DNA of 64,000 bases from Clostridia bacterium (GTDB lineage Bacteria; Bacillota; Clostridia; Christensenellales; Borkfalkiaceae). Location: assembly GCA_017626305.1 (NCBI GenBank), contig JAGAIW010000138.1, positions 147,022 to 211,021 on the forward strand. The letters run 5' to 3'. Under the pieces are notes generated by a model. It saw nothing but the letters and a program-made list of their open reading frames with translations. It did no database searches and was not told where the DNA came from. This document shows, piece by piece, positions 8,291 through 14,928 of the stretch. The translations under genes and the position numbers were made by a program. Every line of letters begins with the position of its first letter. Positions within the stretch are counted from its first letter, which is position 1.

Positions 8291-8794
8291 TTAGTTGCTT
8301 TCTTTTGCCTTTGCAATGCTGTCCAAAACGTAAACGAATTTGGAAATAGACGATTGCAAGCAGCCCAACATCTTCGCGATAAGAACTTCTCTGGAAGGAA
8401 TTGCGGAAAGTTCTTTCACGCCGTTCTTGTCCATATACTTCTTTTCCACGTACGCGCACTTGGGAATGATTTTTTCCACAAGCGCAGGGTTTGCCTTGGT
8501 TTCCTTTGCAAATACCGCCGCACCCGACGTTTCGTCTGCACAGAACACCGTTGCCGTCGTACCGTTCAAATCGTTATCGAAATCGGTAATACCCAGTTCG
8601 TTGAACGCCTTTCTAACCAACGTGTTTTTGTACACCTTGTATTCGCAGTTTGCTGCGCGGAATTTGTTTCTAAGATCGGTTACTTCCAAAACGGTAAGCT
8701 TGTTGTAATCCGCAAAAACAACGGCTTTGCTTGCTTCGATTTTCGCCTTGATCTCTTCTACTACTTGTTTCTTTGCTTCTATATTTGCCGACAT
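8291..8794 (-). CDS. rplJ: 50S ribosomal protein L10
   Basis: 167 aa. The N-terminus KQVVEEIKAKIEASKAVVFA and LTVLEVTDLRNKFR are typical of L10, which anchors the L7/L12 dimers to 23S rRNA. AAAGGAGGT precedes the ATG. The gene has its own promoter and an L10-type leader with an attenuator, so L10-L12 abundance is expected to feed back on this operon. Confidence 0.98.
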   Translation of the reverse strand: MSANIEAKKQVVEEIKAKIEASKAVVFADYNKLTVLEVTDLRNKFRAANCEYKVYKNTLVRKAFNELGITDFDNDLNGTTATVFCADETSGAAVFAKETKANPALVEKIIPKCAYVEKKYMDKNGVKELSAIPSREVLIAKMLGCLQSSISKFVYVLDSIAKAKESN

Positions 8795-8828
8795 AAATTA
8801 CCTCCTTTAAGCGTTGCCGCCTGTCGAT

Positions 8829-8859
8829 AAAAAAACACCTTACGCCGCACGGCATAAGG
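8829..8859 (-). terminator. attenuator terminator inside the rplJ leader
   Basis: On minus CCTTATGCC and GGCGTAAGG pair around GTGC (8838-8859) and are followed by TGTTTTTTT. Its location between promoter and rplJ fits premature termination control. Confidence 0.82.
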
Positions 8860-8948
8860 ATACCCAAAAAAACTTAGTATTCTTCTACCTAAACGAGCGG
8901 TTACCCATCAAACCTTTCGGTGCTCGTTGTCTACGGCGATTTATTTTT
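8836..8948 (-). ncRNA. L10 ribosomal protein leader
   Basis: Minus-strand leader between the promoter (8957-8985) and rplJ. It includes GAGCACCGAAAGGTTTGATG and matching arms CGAGC/GCTCG, then the terminator hairpin. This order matches the L10 leader class that binds L10(L12)4. Boundaries approximate. Confidence 0.8.
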
Positions 8949-8956
8949 GCTTACTT

Positions 8957-8985
8957 ATTATATCATCTCCGTCAAAGACAGTCAA
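8957..8985 (-). promoter_or_regulatory. promoter of rplJ-rplL
   Basis: -35 TTGACT (8980-8985), 17-bp spacer, extended -10 TGA-TATAAT (8957-8962). Confidence 0.9.
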
Positions 8986-9025
8986 CTGTTTTTGACCGCC
9001 TTTGACGAAAATAATTTGAAAATTT

Positions 9026-9712
9026 TTACGCTTTCGCTACGACCTTTACGCCAGGGCCCATCGTGGATGCAAGCACAACGCTCTTCACGTATTGACCTTT
9101 CGCCGCTGCGGGTTTCGCTTTGATAATAGCGTCCATAAGCGCGGTATAGTTTTCTACCAACTTTTCTGCACCAAAGCTCTTCTTGCCGATAGGGCAATGA
9201 ATGATAGCCGTTTTGTCCAAACGGTATTCTACTTTACCTGCTTTTACTTCCTTGATTGCCTTTTCAACGTCCATGGTAACCGTACCAGACTTAGGGTTAG
9301 GCATCAAGCCCTTAGGACCGAGCACACGACCGATACGACCTACCATACCCATCATGTCGGGGGTGGTGATCATAACGTCGAAGTCGAACCAGTTTTCGTT
9401 TTGGATTTTCGCAATCAATTCTTCCGCACCAACGAAGTCCGCGCCAGCAGCAGCCGCTGCGTCTGCTTTCGCACCTTTGGCAATAACCAAAACTCTCTTG
9501 GTTTTACCCGTACCGTTGGGAAGAACAAGTACGCCACGAACCTGTTGGTCCGCTTGACGGGGATCAACGCCCAAACGAACGTGCATTTCTACCGTTTCGT
9601 CGAACTTTGCCTTCGCCGTTTCCAACAAAATGGAAACTGCTTCCGCCGCTTCGTACTGCTTGCCTAAATCGTATGCTTTTACGCTGTCTTGATATTTTTT
9701 ACCGTGTTTCAT
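9026..9712 (-). CDS. rplA: 50S ribosomal protein L1
   Basis: 228 aa, full length. Conserved blocks: [11 protein letters not shown] at the start, [20 protein letters not shown], and [23 protein letters not shown] motif. L1 forms the mobile stalk at the E site. AAGGAGG before the ATG; follows rplK by 55 nt. Confidence 0.98.
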   Translation of the reverse strand: MKHGKKYQDSVKAYDLGKQYEAAEAVSILLETAKAKFDETVEMHVRLGVDPRQADQQVRGVLVLPNGTGKTKRVLVIAKGAKADAAAAAGADFVGAEELIAKIQNENWFDFDVMITTPDMMGMVGRIGRVLGPKGLMPNPKSGTVTMDVEKAIKEVKAGKVEYRLDKTAIIHCPIGKKSFGAEKLVENYTALMDAIIKAKPAAAKGQYVKSVVLASTMGPGVKVVAKA

Positions 9713-9767
9713 TTTTTAATCCTCCTTGCGGTCATAACGAGATTTCTCTCTGCCGCTTCTCCTTGAA

Positions 9768-10193
9768 TCAGTCCTCGACGGTAACGCCCATGCTGCGAGC
9801 GGTACCTGCGATCATGCTCATTGCGCTTTCCAACGTGGTGCAGTTGAGATCGGGCATTTTCGTCTTTGCGATTTCTTCTACTTGCGCCTTCGTCAGCTTA
9901 CCAACCTTTACGCTGTTGGGTTTCGCGCTTGCCGTTTCCAAACCAAGAGCTTTCTTGATAAGCACGGGAGCGGGGGGCGTCTTCAAAATGAACGTGAACG
10001 AACGATCTTGATAGATGGTTACGACCACGGGAATAATGAGACCGGGTTTGTCTGCCGTTTTTGCATTGAATTCCTTCGTGAATCCGGGAAGGTTGATACC
10101 GAACGGGCCCAACGTAGAACCTACGGGGGGAGCCGGGGTCGCCTTACCGGCGGGAAGTTGCAATTTTACGACTGCTGTGATTTTCTTAGCCAT
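9768..10193 (-). CDS. rplK: 50S ribosomal protein L11
   Basis: 141 aa. The proline-rich N-terminal motif ([19 protein letters not shown]) and [12 protein letters not shown] near the C-terminus are diagnostic. It binds the GTPase-associated region of 23S rRNA. AGGAG upstream; follows nusG by 87 nt. Confidence 0.98.
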   Translation of the reverse strand: MAKKITAVVKLQLPAGKATPAPPVGSTLGPFGINLPGFTKEFNAKTADKPGLIIPVVVTIYQDRSFTFILKTPPAPVLIKKALGLETASAKPNSVKVGKLTKAQVEEIAKTKMPDLNCTTLESAMSMIAGTARSMGVTVED

Positions 10194-10280
10194 AAATATT
10201 TTCTCCTATTGTGGTTTTGACAAAGTACCCTGAATATATTTGATACTTCTCCCACTTTTTGCCTTGATTAAGGGCGGACG

Positions 10281-10841
10281 TTATTCTTCGTCCGTCGGTT
10301 CGGGAATGGTCGCGTCTACTTTCTTGATTTGCAAGTATTCCACTTCCACGTCCGTACTTCTACCGAACATAGTCGTCGTGATTTTCGCCTTTTGCGCCGT
10401 AGCGTTGACTTCTTTAATCGTACCGAAGAACCCTTTCAAAGGACCTTCTTCCACCGATACGGTATCGCCTACGGAGAATTCCCCTTCGGGAATTACGGGC
10501 GTTTCTAAGCGCATTTTGACAATCTCTTCTTCCTTCATGGGGATAGGTCTGCCTTGCGGGCCGCAAAAGCCCGTTACGCCACGCGTACTCGTAACGTAAT
10601 ACCAAATTTGGTTGGTATAAATCATCTTAATGAAAACGTAGCAGGGCAAGAGCTTTCTTTCCACTACCTTGCGCTTGCCGTTCTTTTCTTCAATGACCTG
10701 TTCCATGGGGATTTTCAGATCGACGATATAGTCGCCAAGATTGTTGTTTTCAATGAGTTTTTCCAAGCTGTCTTTTACCATTGCTTCATAGCCCGAATAG
10801 GTATGAAGAATGTACCACTTGGGTTGTTCGTTCGTCGGCAT
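10281..10841 (-). CDS. nusG: transcription elongation/antitermination factor NusG
   Basis: 186 aa. NGN domain (WYILHTYSGYEAMVKDSLEK, then VTGFCGPQGRPIPMKEEEI) and C-terminal KOW domain (VGDTVSVEEGPLKGFFGTIK). It binds RNA polymerase. It is 15 nt downstream of secE, with GAAGGAG before the ATG. Confidence 0.98.
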   Translation of the reverse strand: MPTNEQPKWYILHTYSGYEAMVKDSLEKLIENNNLGDYIVDLKIPMEQVIEEKNGKRKVVERKLLPCYVFIKMIYTNQIWYYVTSTRGVTGFCGPQGRPIPMKEEEIVKMRLETPVIPEGEFSVGDTVSVEEGPLKGFFGTIKEVNATAQKAKITTTMFGRSTDVEVEYLQIKKVDATIPEPTDEE

Positions 10842-10856
10842 AATTTTCTCCTTCGA

Positions 10857-11078
10857 TTACGAGATCAGCCCAAGCAGCCAGCCGAGCAGAGCGTCAATGC
10901 CCGTTACTACCGCCAAAAACGCAGCGACGATTACAAGAACGACGCCCGTCGTTTTTAAAACGGTGGTAAACGTAGGCCAAGTAACCCTTTTCAGTTCGGA
11001 AAAGGTTTCTTTAATCTTAGCGCCTACGCGGCGAAACCAGTTGGGTTTCTTATTTTTCGTTTTAGTTGCGTTTGCCAT
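10857..11078 (-). CDS. secE: preprotein translocase subunit SecE
   Basis: 73 aa, the usual short Gram-positive form: amphipathic helix (KIKETFSELKRVTWPT) and one membrane helix (VLVIVAAFLAVVTGIDALLG). RVTWP is the family signature. The start at 11078 (MANATKTK) has GGAG upstream; the longer frame from 11111 adds an unsupported extension. Confidence 0.96.
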   Translation of the reverse strand: MANATKTKNKKPNWFRRVGAKIKETFSELKRVTWPTFTTVLKTTGVVLVIVAAFLAVVTGIDALLGWLLGLIS

Positions 11079-11123
11079 CGCTTTTCTCCACACGCACGTA
11101 CGTATACGCACGCTTTAATAGAA

Positions 11124-11288
11124 TTATTTGGACTCTTTGTGTTCCGTGTGCTTTTTGCAGAACGGGCAGTACTTAGAAAGAACTAATCTATCCGGATCGT
11201 TCTTCTTGTTCTTCAACGAGTCGTAGTTTCTACGTTTACATTCGGTGCATTCAAAAGTAATTTTGGCTCTTGCCGTTTTGGTTGCCAT
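11124..11288 (-). CDS. rpmG: 50S ribosomal protein L33, zinc-binding form
   Basis: 54 aa. CTEC and CPFC give the four zinc ligands of the C+ form. GGAG lies upstream of ATG 11288. First gene of the rpmG-secE-nusG-rplK-rplA transcript. Confidence 0.96.
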   Translation of the reverse strand: MATKTARAKITFECTECKRRNYDSLKNKKNDPDRLVLSKYCPFCKKHTEHKESK

Positions 11289-11338
11289 AGTGAAAACTCC
11301 ATACAAAAAAATTACACCCTTTCTCGGTGCGTGAAATT

Positions 11339-11367
11339 AGTTTACCATACTTTGAATGGCTTGTCAA
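11339..11367 (-). promoter_or_regulatory. promoter of rpmG-secE-nusG-rplK-rplA
   Basis: -35 TTGACA (11362-11367), 17-bp spacer, extended -10 TGG-TAAACT (11339-11344). Confidence 0.88.
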
Positions 11368-11491
11368 TCTTTTTTGAAAGCTTTTTGCAATTTTTTTTGG
11401 ATTTTTTTATTTTTATTTTTATCACGTCCAAAAGACGCAATTCTCGCGCGCGCCGTACGTATTATATAATAAGGAAGGAATAAAATCATTA

Positions 11492-11681
11492 TCCGCATAC
11501 TTTCTTCCATGGGATTCTTCGCCGCGCTCAGAATGACGGGTTACCCCTAACGTCATGTTGAACGTAGTGAAACATCCCTTTATACGTAGTCCGCATACTT
11601 TCTTCCATGGGATTCTTCGCTACGCTCAGAATGACGTTTGAGAGAGTGTGTTGTGATTCTTCGCTACGCTTAGAATGACGG
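11492..11681. repeat. cluster of three dispersed GTCATTCTGA-type repeats
   Basis: TTCTTCCATGGGATTCTTCG plus CAGAATGACG occurs twice (about 11501 and 11600), and a shorter GATTCTTCGCTACGCTTAGA copy follows at about 11655. A related segment (CGTCATGTTGAACGTAGTGA) lies between them. No reading frame. Together with the array at 11811 this accounts for most of the 746-nt gap 11289-12034. Confidence 0.85.
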
Positions 11682-11746
11682 ATAAAAAGTAACGCCGTCC
11701 TGCAAATCCGTAATAGTCATAGGGATTTTCATGCAGCATAAAAGTG

Positions 11747-11791
11747 CAGCCCACTATACTTCGCCAAAGCGAAATGTAGTGGGCTTTTTAA
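11747..11791 (+). terminator. terminator-like hairpin without an obvious upstream gene
   Basis: CAGCCCACTA and TAGTGGGCT arms with an inner TTCGC-CAAA-GCGAA stem, then CTTTTTAAT on the plus strand. It lies directly before the hairpin array at 11811 and may belong to that element. Confidence 0.6.
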
Positions 11792-11810
11792 TCACAAATA
11801 TTAAGTAAAA

Positions 11811-12010
11811 TAAGTGATATTTTAGCCTTATAGCGAAAAGTGATATGCAAGTACCTTGCGTTATATTTCGACTTATGGTCAAAGTGATATTATATTTGCC
11901 ACAACTTTCACGCAAGTGAAAATATCACTTTGCGTTAGCAAAATATCACGCCGATAGGCATATCACTTGCCGTTAGGCAAATATAGTTGTAGCGCAGCAA
12001 ATTCTCGCTA
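11811..12010 (+). repeat. hairpin-array element, copy A
   Basis: A run of small hairpins separated by the word GTGATAT or its complement ATATCAC, or by TATATTT. Clear stems: GCAAG-tac-CTTGC (11847-11859), TTTCAC-gcaa-GTGAAA (11906-11921), TTTGC-gtta-GCAAA (11929-11942), GCC-gata-GGC (11950-11959), TTGCC-gtta-GGCAA (11967-11980), with an end GCAAATATAGTTG and a TAGCG...CGCTA hairpin. The same architecture is found inverted at 24070-24314. Confidence 0.85.
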
Positions 12011-12034
12011 CGCCACTAACGCAGGGCGGTCGTT

Positions 12035-13228
12035 TTATATCAAGCCATACTCTTTGGCTAATTTTTCAAATAACGGTAAGGCGTTTTGGATACGCTCCGT
12101 TTCCACGCAATACGCGATACGCACCCACCCTTCGCAGCCAAAGTCGTCCCCAGCCACCATCAGCAGCTCGTATTTCCGCGCTTTGGCGCAAAACGCCTTG
12201 GCGTCCTTTTCCGCCGCTTTCATGAACAAATAAAACGCGCCGTCGGGATAAATACAGGTAAAGCCGTACGCCGTCAATGCGTTATACAGCAAATCACGAT
12301 TGCGTTTATACACGCTTATATCCGACGTCATGCCGTCGCAAACCGCCGCCACCCGTTGGAACAGCGCAGGCGCGCACACGAACCCCAGCGCCCTGCCCGC
12401 GCCGCAAACCGCCGCATATACGCGGTCGCGTTCTTGCGCCTTAGGGCTCACCGCGATATACCCGATTCTCTCCCCCGGCAAGGACAGCGATTTGGAGTAC
12501 GAATAGCAAACGATCGTATCGTCGTAATACGCCATAGGCGAAGGCACTTGCGTATTTTCGTCGTAGACAAGTTCTCTATACGGCTCGTCGGAAATCAAAT
12601 AAATAGGCTTGCCGTATTCCGCGCTCTTTTTACGCAACAGCGCCGCAAGCGCTTGCAGCGTTTTTTCGCCGTATACGACGCCCGAAGGGTTATTCGGGGA
12701 ATTGATTAAAACGCCTTTGGTTTGGGGCGTAATTGCGCGTTCTAACGCGCTAAAATCGGGGAGCATGGTCTTTGCGTCCGACGGTGCGACGACGAACTTT
12801 GCGCCGCTGTTTTCCACGAACACTTTATATTCGGCAAAGTACGGGGCAAAGGTGATAAACTCGTCGCCTTGGTTTTGCAAGGCGTGAAAGGTAATCGTCA
12901 AAGACGCCGCCGCGCCGCAGGTCATATACAAATCGTCGCCCGAAAGCTGAACGCCGAAACGGCGGGTATAGTTTGCCGCAATCGTATCGCGCACCCCTTT
13001 ATCCCCTTGCGCGGAAGTATAGCCGTGCAAGGCGACGGACGGGGTATGATTGACCGCGTCGACAATCGCTTGATTGACCGCTTTCGGCGCGGGTACGGAC
13101 GGATTGCCGATAGAAAAATCGAACACGTGTTCCGCTCCGATTTCTTTCGAGCGCGCTTTGGCGTATTCAAAAATTTCGCGTATGGACGAGCGTTTGCTGC
13201 CCAAACCGTACATATTTTCATTGACCAT
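12035..13228 (-). CDS. class I/II PLP-dependent aminotransferase
   Basis: 397 aa. Fold type I: INSPNNPSGVVYGEKT (aspartate aminotransferase family), ISDEPYRELVY with the cofactor-contacting Asp and Tyr, SYSKSLSLPGERIGYIAV with the PLP-binding Lys, and C-terminal RIAYCVE with the substrate carboxylate Arg. It transfers amino groups between an amino acid and a 2-oxo acid in the cytoplasm; the exact substrate cannot be told. Start ATG 13228 has AAGGAG upstream. It follows the ferredoxin terminator, so it may depend on read-through or on a promoter not recognised. Confidence 0.9.
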   Translation of the reverse strand: MVNENMYGLGSKRSSIREIFEYAKARSKEIGAEHVFDFSIGNPSVPAPKAVNQAIVDAVNHTPSVALHGYTSAQGDKGVRDTIAANYTRRFGVQLSGDDLYMTCGAAASLTITFHALQNQGDEFITFAPYFAEYKVFVENSGAKFVVAPSDAKTMLPDFSALERAITPQTKGVLINSPNNPSGVVYGEKTLQALAALLRKKSAEYGKPIYLISDEPYRELVYDENTQVPSPMAYYDDTIVCYSYSKSLSLPGERIGYIAVSPKAQERDRVYAAVCGAGRALGFVCAPALFQRVAAVCDGMTSDISVYKRNRDLLYNALTAYGFTCIYPDGAFYLFMKAAEKDAKAFCAKARKYELLMVAGDDFGCEGWVRIAYCVETERIQNALPLFEKLAKEYGLI

Positions 13229-13256
13229 AATGATATGCTCCTTATCCAAAAATAAG

Positions 13257-13285
13257 AAAAACGCCGACTGTCGATAAGTCGGCGT
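13257..13285 (-). terminator. terminator of the ferredoxin gene
   Basis: ACGCCGAC (13261-13268) and GTCGGCGT (13278-13285), loop 9 nt, followed on minus by TTTTC. Confidence 0.8.
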
Positions 13286-13302
13286 CATTCTTCGTTCGTT
13301 GC

Positions 13303-13473
13303 TTATTCCGCTTTGATAGCGCCAACGGGGCAAGCGTCTTCACACGCGCCGCAATCAACACATTCGTCGTTGATTACGTAAATACCGTTATCTCCCAAAG
13401 AGATTGCTCCTACGGGGCAGGTATCCGCGCAAGCGCCGCAAGCCAAACATTCGTCCGTAATTACGTGTGCCAT
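13303..13473 (-). CDS. 2[4Fe-4S] ferredoxin
   Basis: 56 aa, short but unmistakable. Two clusters of the type [12 protein letters not shown] and [12 protein letters not shown] give eight cysteines in the CxxCxxCxxxCP arrangement of clostridial ferredoxins; the two halves are clearly repeated. It carries low-potential electrons in anaerobic metabolism. Start ATG 13471-13473 with GGAGGT upstream, stop TAA 13303-13305. Own promoter and terminator. Confidence 0.96.
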   Translation of the reverse strand: MAHVITDECLACGACADTCPVGAISLGDNGIYVINDECVDCGACEDACPVGAIKAE

Positions 13474-13506
13474 TTTGTTTACCTCCGAATTTTGTTCTAT
13501 ACCGTT

Positions 13507-13535
13507 ATTATATCACAAATTTTTCTATTCGTAAA
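13507..13535 (-). promoter_or_regulatory. promoter of the ferredoxin gene
   Basis: -35 TTTACG (13530-13535), 17-bp spacer, extended -10 TGA-TATAAT (13507-13512). Confidence 0.8.
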
Positions 13536-13576
13536 GAGTTTAAGGGTATAATATACAAGGTTTTTTACGGAAAATT

Positions 13577-14713
13577 TTAACGCAAGCGCCGAGCCGTTTC
13601 CACCGCAAACCTTGCCCCTTGCACGATTTCTTCCGTCGTGTTGTTTTTTCCAAAGCTAAACCGTACGCTTTCCTTCGCCTGCCGCTCGTCAAGCCCCATT
13701 GCCGTCAACACGTGACTGGGCTTTACCGACGCGCTGGCGCAAGCCGAGCCTGCCGCAAGACATACCCCCTGTAAGTCCATTGCGTACAAAAACGCCGTGT
13801 TTTCCACACCGTCAAACCGAAGGTTGAGCACGGACGGCAAAGCGTTTTGTCTATCCCCGTTCACCGTTACGCCGCTAAGCGGCGCAAGCTCCTGCATAAA
13901 CCTTTGAACAAGCACGCGGATTTTTTCGTTGTTTTGCTCCATATTTTGCACGGCTTTTTCATACGCCGCCGCAATCCCTACGATTGCAGGGACGTTGACC
14001 GTACCACCGCGCATACCGCGTTCCTGCTCGCCGCCGCCGACAAATTTTTGCACCTTCACGCCGCCGCGGATATACAGCACGCCCACTCCCTTCGGCCCGT
14101 AAAATTTATGTCCCGAAAAGGATAACATATCCACGCCCAGCTCGCGCACGTCCAAACGCATATACGGCGCGGCTTGCACCGCGTCGGTGAAAAACAACGC
14201 GCCCCGTTCATGCGCCAAAGCGCACGCTCTTTGAACGGGCTGTATCGCCCCTGTTTCGTTGTTGGCGTACATCAACGCCACCAAAGCGGTGTTCCTATCG
14301 ATTGCGTTTTGCAAAGCGTCTTCTTCCACGACGCCTTGTTCATTTACGGGTAAATACACAACTTCAAAGCCGTCGCGTTCTAAGCGTTCCGCCGCCGAAA
14401 GCACGGCGTGGTGTTCGATAGCGGAAAGGACTACGCGCGTTTTTCCTTCCGCTTTTTTCGCGTACGCGCCGCCAAAGAGCGCCCAGTTATCCGCTTCCGT
14501 ACCCCCCGAAGTGAAATAAATTTCGTTGTTCTTTGCATGGATAAGCGCAGCAATTTTGTCGCGCGCGGAATCCACCGCCGCCATGGCTTTTCTGCCAAGA
14601 GCGTGGGGAGAATCGGCGTTGCCGTATACGTCGCAAAAATACGGCGTCATTTTTTCAAATACTTCTCTATCCAGCGGCGTCGTTGCCGCATGGTCAAAAT
14701 AAATGCGTTCCAT
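13577..14713 (-). CDS. cysteine desulfurase, IscS/NifS family
   Basis: 378 aa, usual length. Start MERIYFDHAATTPLD, PLP Lys203 in SFSGHKFYGPKG, catalytic Cys325 in GSACASAS within the mobile loop. It converts cysteine to alanine and hands persulfide sulfur to Fe-S cluster or tRNA thiolation acceptors. No IscU or MnmA neighbour is in the window, so the partner is unknown. The perfect promoter's -10 box is 8 nt from the ATG and there is no Shine-Dalgarno, so this looks like a leaderless mRNA. Confidence 0.95.
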   Translation of the reverse strand: MERIYFDHAATTPLDREVFEKMTPYFCDVYGNADSPHALGRKAMAAVDSARDKIAALIHAKNNEIYFTSGGTEADNWALFGGAYAKKAEGKTRVVLSAIEHHAVLSAAERLERDGFEVVYLPVNEQGVVEEDALQNAIDRNTALVALMYANNETGAIQPVQRACALAHERGALFFTDAVQAAPYMRLDVRELGVDMLSFSGHKFYGPKGVGVLYIRGGVKVQKFVGGGEQERGMRGGTVNVPAIVGIAAAYEKAVQNMEQNNEKIRVLVQRFMQELAPLSGVTVNGDRQNALPSVLNLRFDGVENTAFLYAMDLQGVCLAAGSACASASVKPSHVLTAMGLDERQAKESVRFSFGKNNTTEEIVQGARFAVETARRLR

Positions 14714-14721
14714 ATATTCCC

Positions 14722-14750
14722 ATTATACCCCTTTTATACGGGTTTGTCAA
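14722..14750 (-). promoter_or_regulatory. consensus promoter giving a leaderless cysteine desulfurase mRNA
   Basis: TTGACA (14745-14750), 17 bp, TATAAT (14722-14727): perfect consensus. Only GGGAATAT separates the -10 box from the ATG, so transcription should begin at or within a few nt of the start codon. Confidence 0.9.
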
Positions 14751-14844
14751 TTAAAACGTTCTCAAAAGGTCGGCTTGTTTACAGGCTTTCGACAAGCTTT
14801 TGGAAAAATATTTTCATTTTTTGCGATTTTTTTTCAAAAACCCC

Positions 14845-14873
14845 TTGAAAAATGGGAAAAAATGTATTATAAT
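14845..14873 (+). promoter_or_regulatory. promoter of the EF-G-like gene
   Basis: TTGAAA (14845-14850), 17 bp, TATAAT (14868-14873). The short leader includes an AAAACG...CGTTTT inverted repeat. Confidence 0.85.
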
Positions 14874-14928
14874 AATCAAAACGTTTAGACGAAAGGCGTT
14901 TTGAGAGTTTATTTTTAGGGGGTTCAAT

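Noticed and set aside
11811..12010. A CRISPR array
   Set aside because: The repeated words are too short, spacers are themselves palindromes of unequal length, orientation of the words alternates, and no cas genes are present.
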